Below, one piece after another: positions 9,961 through 12,382 of a stretch of DNA of 12,382 nt. A program made the translations under genes and the position numbers. The first letter of the stretch is position 1. Every line of letters begins with the position of its first letter. The stretch lies in the NCBI RefSeq assembly GCF_000331775.1, contig NZ_CAPJ01000515.1:1-12382 (forward strand). The letters run 5' to 3'. The DNA is from Xanthomonas translucens pv. translucens DSM 18974 (lineage in GTDB: Bacteria > Pseudomonadota > Gammaproteobacteria > Xanthomonadales > Xanthomonadaceae). A model generated the notes under the pieces. The model did not search any database. It worked only from the letters and a program-made list of their open reading frames with translations, and was not told the DNA's origin.

Positions 9961-10083
9961 CTAACAAAACTCTGGAAGTCGCCGTAGGCAGATGATGCAA
10001 CAGGCCATGGACAGCAGAGCCAGGTGGATATCGATCCGGCGTTCGAAGCGGGTCCGCAGTTTTCCCGTGCCCTGTACGCCCTG
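9961..10083 (-). pseudogene. IS5-like transposase C-terminal remnant
   Basis: On the minus strand 40 codons run from just after an in-frame TAG (10086-10084) to a natural-looking stop TAG (9963-9961). The peptide contains GKLRTRFERRIDIHLALL and ACCIICLRRLPEFC, which resembles the extreme C terminus of IS5-family transposases found in Xanthomonas. No catalytic DDE region is present upstream; the sequence beyond 10086 in this frame is not recognisable. This is a truncated, non-functional remnant next to the element's right-hand terminus (9955 onward). Family assignment rests on memory of similar proteins, and the exact IS name cannot be given. Confidence 0.55.
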
Positions 10084-10468
10084 CTAAGGCAAGTCTTTTG
10101 ATCCTTCTCCAGCTCCTGCACGGCCACCCTCAGTGCGGGCATGCAGGCGATGCCTATGGCATCGACTAGAGGGAGTAGATACCGCTCGTGCGGCGGCATG
10201 CCCGGGCAGTGCTGCCTAGGCGTTGTCTCGTCTGCCGCCGCGCTCTGGCCCCTGCGTGCCCTACGCCACATCGCCCATAAATTCGGCCAATTTCGTAGAC
10301 AAATTTCATGCAACAACCTGGGCCATTACGCAGCAAACTCGGCTCTGCGCGAGGTCAATGAAATGAGGCGCAGCGACCTCGCGCTCTATGATGCAGTGGT
10401 GTAATAGAAATTCTGCAGATCCTATGCTAATTTGGCTCTGCAGGGGGAACCTGCTTTAACATAAGGAA
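10084..10468. other. Non-coding or decayed stretch before the amidase gene
   Basis: No recognisable gene is present. A minus-strand reading frame (10316 to 9951) could encode 121 residues, but it crosses the transposase remnant in the wrong frame and resembles nothing known. Composition falls from GC-rich to mixed at about 10270. The only clear structures are the inverted repeat at 10347-10384 and the small hairpin at 10440-10454 just before the amidase gene. Confidence 0.5.
10347..10384. repeat. 10-bp perfect inverted repeat upstream of the amidase gene
   Basis: GCGCGAGGTC (10347-10356) and GACCTCGCGC (10375-10384) are exact reverse complements around an 18-base loop. They lie about 90 bp upstream of the amidase start, at the border between the decayed IS zone and the AT-richer gene. 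It could be an operator, a terminator for incoming transcription (no U-tract), or an element end. Confidence 0.6.
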
Positions 10469-10474
10469 TTGTGC

Positions 10475-12067
10475 ATGAAAAGAAGCACGGGCAACAAAGA
10501 CAAAGGAATAATTAACGTCTATTGCGCCTTATTCGCCATTTTTCTAGTGACGCTCACGGGTGTACCTAGCGCTCTGGCCGAGCAACAGCATCAACCGGAA
10601 AAGCCGACTGCGGTGACCCCAGAAGGATGGGCAAAAATACAACCCCTTCTGCAGTCGGACCTTCAAAACCTCGTAGACAATCAAAAGCGCCTGCCTGGGC
10701 AAGATGAAAAGATAGATGTACGAGTAGTTTATGAAAAGTCCACCAATAAAATTTTAGTTGATTTGGGGGGAGGATATATCCCCAAAGGAATGACAAAATT
10801 CTCCGAAACACTTGGAGAGGCACTTGACGAAGTTAGCCGTAGAGGGCACGAATTAGTTGATGGCGTACTAGCAATTGATGTCGTTACGCTACGATTCAAT
10901 GGACGAACCATCAATGAGCTTTTCCCCGATGACTTCCCCGTGAAACACTCGTGGAAACAGGTAACGAAAGCAGCGGCGGCAGCGGCGGCGGAAACTCCGC
11001 CGCCTGTTGTCATTAACCCAGGGCATGGAGCCTATCACAATTACCAGTATAACGACTGGCGATATCAAAGAGAGCGTTCTTTTGGCGTCTTGGAAGACCT
11101 TATAACTCTTGATTATGCCGATGCGCTATATACTTACTTATTGGCTCGAAACCCAGCAACCGTCACGAGCGTCAAATACACGCGCAGCACAGACGGGTCG
11201 TCTCTTTATAGCAGCAGCCCTGGCGTTTATACAACCTTTACCTACAGCCAGATGGCTTCCAGATACTATCTAAAAGAACTATACCCAGATCTCGGTTCAA
11301 CGATGTGGAATCTTTTCCCGAACGGCAGCTCGCCCGACCGGCTTAGTTTGCGTGAACAAGATGATGATATTGCAGCACGACCGCTATATGCTAACCATAT
11401 AAAAGCGCAAGCCATTCTATCCATCCACACCAATGCTAGCGATGATGCTACCACGCGTGGCACTACGGTGTGGGTGCAACCAGAAGATGAGCCGAGCAAA
11501 GTGCTCGGCAGCAGCGTCCTTTGTTACCTGAAAGAACAAGTTCATTCAGTGCCAGGCTATACAGATTTCAGAATAGCCGACCGCGTGGGCGAAGCAAATA
11601 AGGGCGAGAATAGAAGAGCGACTGTGCCGGCCATCATCTTGGAAGTAGCCTTCCATACGAATTCGCAAGATGCAGCGGCGCTTCAAGACACCAATTTCCA
11701 GCAAGCGTCGATGCGCGGCGTAGAGAAGGGCTTCCGTTTAAAGGACAAGCCCTGCACCACATTTAAAATTACCGCAATCCCTGCTGTCTCGGATCGATGG
11801 AAGAATGTGGTCATCCCTGTGAAGTATGAAGGATTTCCGCGCTATCCAATTACTAGCAGAACCATTTCCTGCCGGGCCAGCGACGATTGCGATAAAACAA
11901 CGAGAATTAGTTACTCCGACGCAGGCGGTAATACAATGAAAATCCAGCCCATCTGTGGCGAAAAATTCGGCCCCCCTGCAACGAAATATAATGCCACGAC
12001 CACCTTAACTGACGGAGATGGCGTAGTAACTGCAGCCTTTAAGCATTCCTACACATGCCAGCCATAG
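10475..12067 (+). CDS. Secreted zinc N-acetylmuramoyl-L-alanine amidase (Amidase_3) with extra domains
   Basis: The 530-residue protein is predicted to cleave the bond between N-acetylmuramic acid and L-alanine in peptidoglycan, outside the cytoplasm. ATG 10475 has AAGGA 7 bases upstream; an in-frame TTG at 10469 overlaps that spacing and is less likely. A signal peptide (basic start, core about 13-29) probably ends at SALA-EQ (35/36). Residues 36-165 form an unrecognised alpha/beta-looking domain (DVRVVYEKSTNKILVDLGGG). A seven-alanine plus Pro linker (166-177) leads to the catalytic domain (about 178-421): VINPGHGAY with His184, Glu207, SIHTNAS with His318, and IILEVAFHTN with Glu390, matching the zinc and catalytic set. 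An insert of about 50 residues separates YTR from LSLRE. The last 100 residues, with Cys427, 466, 472, 494 and 528, look like a disulfide-stabilised beta domain. Much lower GC than its neighbours indicates acquisition. Self cell-wall remodelling, attack on other bacteria and phage origin all remain possible; no immunity gene is visible beside it. Confidence 0.88.
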   Translation: MKRSTGNKDKGIINVYCALFAIFLVTLTGVPSALAEQQHQPEKPTAVTPEGWAKIQPLLQSDLQNLVDNQKRLPGQDEKIDVRVVYEKSTNKILVDLGGGYIPKGMTKFSETLGEALDEVSRRGHELVDGVLAIDVVTLRFNGRTINELFPDDFPVKHSWKQVTKAAAAAAAETPPPVVINPGHGAYHNYQYNDWRYQRERSFGVLEDLITLDYADALYTYLLARNPATVTSVKYTRSTDGSSLYSSSPGVYTTFTYSQMASRYYLKELYPDLGSTMWNLFPNGSSPDRLSLREQDDDIAARPLYANHIKAQAILSIHTNASDDATTRGTTVWVQPEDEPSKVLGSSVLCYLKEQVHSVPGYTDFRIADRVGEANKGENRRATVPAIILEVAFHTNSQDAAALQDTNFQQASMRGVEKGFRLKDKPCTTFKITAIPAVSDRWKNVVIPVKYEGFPRYPITSRTISCRASDDCDKTTRISYSDAGGNTMKIQPICGEKFGPPATKYNATTTLTDGDGVVTAAFKHSYTCQP

Positions 12068-12098
12068 GGTTAATCTAAATTCGATAACCTGGCGGTTA

Positions 12099-12129
12099 GC
12101 ATTACTGTATTTCAAAGTAATGCAATTTT
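12099..12129 (+). terminator. Candidate terminator after the amidase gene
   Basis: GCATTACT (12099-12106) and AGTAATGC (12116-12123) form a perfect 8-bp stem with a 9-base loop, followed by AATTTTA. It lies 32 bp after the amidase stop. The stem is AT-rich and the T-run only four bases, so termination would be moderate at best. Confidence 0.5.
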
Positions 12130-12197
12130 AAATGTATATTGCAGATTTCCGAATGGGTATCTGACTCCAGAGCATCGCACTGAATCCCCCTCCGGGA

Positions 12198-12229
12198 GCC
12201 GGCCGCATCCTACCGGCACTGCGGTCGGC
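12198..12229. terminator. GC-rich stem-loop at the return to core-like sequence
   Basis: GCCGGCCGCA (12198-12207) pairs with TGCGGTCGGC (12220-12229) with one G-T pair, around a 12-base loop; flanking CGGGAG and TTCCCG can extend it. There is no T-tract after it. It lies in the 234-bp stretch between the amidase stop and the possible gene at 12302, where no other gene is seen. Terminator or end of a mobile block are both possible. Confidence 0.4.
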
Positions 12230-12248
12230 CTCTTCCCGAGCACTGCGC

Positions 12249-12268
12249 GTCACCTGAAGTGTCACCTG
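12249..12268. repeat. GTCACCTG direct repeat, 12-bp period
   Basis: GTCACCTG occurs at 12249-12256 and 12261-12268, about 34 bp before the possible start at 12302. Paired direct repeats near one helical turn apart can be regulator sites; here this is only a pattern. Confidence 0.25.
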
Positions 12269-12301
12269 TCGCGCTAAACACCTGATTTGCCACGCCTCGC
12301 G

Positions 12302-12382
12302 ATGGATTCGCTATCCAAACGCCGGCTCCACGAGCGCCATACGCGCGCATTCGGTGCATTTGCGATGTTCTGCATGCTTTCG
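12302..12382 (+). CDS. Possible 5' end of a secreted or membrane protein gene (partial)
   Basis: ATG 12302 opens 27 codons that run off the window. The start is basic (SKRRLHERHTR) and is followed by a hydrophobic stretch AFGAFAMFCML, as in a signal peptide or a signal anchor. Codon use is GC-rich like the core genes. No clear Shine-Dalgarno precedes it and 27 codons without a stop prove little, so this is tentative and the product cannot be named. Confidence 0.3.
   Translation, partial: MDSLSKRRLHERHTRAFGAFAMFCMLS

Noticed and set aside
8657..10000. Minus-strand open frame of 447 codons opposite the acyl-CoA dehydrogenase
   Set aside because: A shadow of the dehydrogenase codons running through the divergent promoter region; no recognisable domain.
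9951..10316. Minus-strand 121-codon frame near the IS remnant
   Set aside because: It crosses the transposase-like tail in a different frame from the one that gives GKLRTRFERRIDIHLALL, has no ribosome site seen and resembles nothing known.
10432..10460. TTGGCT-17-TTTAAC as the amidase promoter
   Set aside because: The implied start of transcription would fall on the ribosome-binding site at 10463-10467; spacing makes it unlikely, and no better promoter was seen.
10469..10474. TTG start for the amidase
   Set aside because: It lies only one base after AAGGA; ATG 10475 has a proper 7-base spacing.

Overview
The window is almost certainly chromosomal DNA from a Xanthomonadaceae bacterium, probably Xanthomonas or a close relative. 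The evidence is the very GC-rich coding sequence, a cobalamin-dependent methionine synthase (MetH) split into two adjacent genes, an ArsR-methyltransferase gene coupled to that metH, the dispersed CCCCTCTCCC intergenic repeat, and CGGGACT-heptamer palindromes that translate as DSGLGTRDS / [10 protein letters not shown]. The species cannot be fixed from the sequence alone.

Layout. Bases 1-483 (+) are the 3' end of a DUF2058 (YaiL-type) gene. It is followed almost without a gap by an acyltransferase-3/SGNH membrane O-acyltransferase (486-2630, +) and a small predicted outer-membrane beta-barrel protein (2665-3468, +). A converging intergenic region (3469-3634) carries a degenerate dispersed repeat with terminator-like hairpins. 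The minus strand then holds a three-gene methionine operon, in transcription order: ArsR-HTH/SAM-methyltransferase fusion (8647-7658), MetH homocysteine/zinc module (7661-6522), and MetH folate/B12/activation modules (6412-3635). Divergent from it is a GTG-started acyl-CoA dehydrogenase (8774-9922, +). From about 9955 the region is accessory: an IS5-like transposase remnant, about 390 bp without a recognisable gene, and an AT-richer gene for a secreted zinc N-acetylmuramoyl-L-alanine amidase (10475-12067, +). After it come a terminator-like hairpin, a return to high GC, and possibly the first 27 codons of another gene at the right edge.

How the genes fit together. The two MetH polypeptides together supply the four modules of one MetH (homocysteine, methyl-folate, cobalamin, SAM reactivation). 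The upstream ArsR-methyltransferase protein is a plausible sensor of the methyl cycle, resembling SahR-type regulators. A perfect dyad, AATATCT-16 bp-AGATATT, overlaps the predicted promoter and start of this operon and is a good operator candidate.

Most unusual signal. A family of long palindromes built from CGGGACT/AGTCCCG heptamers has entered the methionine operon twice in translated positions. One copy lies inside the MetH activation domain as an in-frame insert of about 35 codons. The other sits across the junction of the ArsR-methyltransferase and metH genes, where its loop holds the Shine-Dalgarno, the start codon of metH and the stop codon of the gene before it. A third, half copy lies after the acyl-CoA dehydrogenase and is cut at CTAA by the IS end. 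The second point of interest is the amidase: it is foreign in composition and three-part, with an unrecognised N-terminal domain, an alanine linker, and a Cys-containing C-terminal domain.
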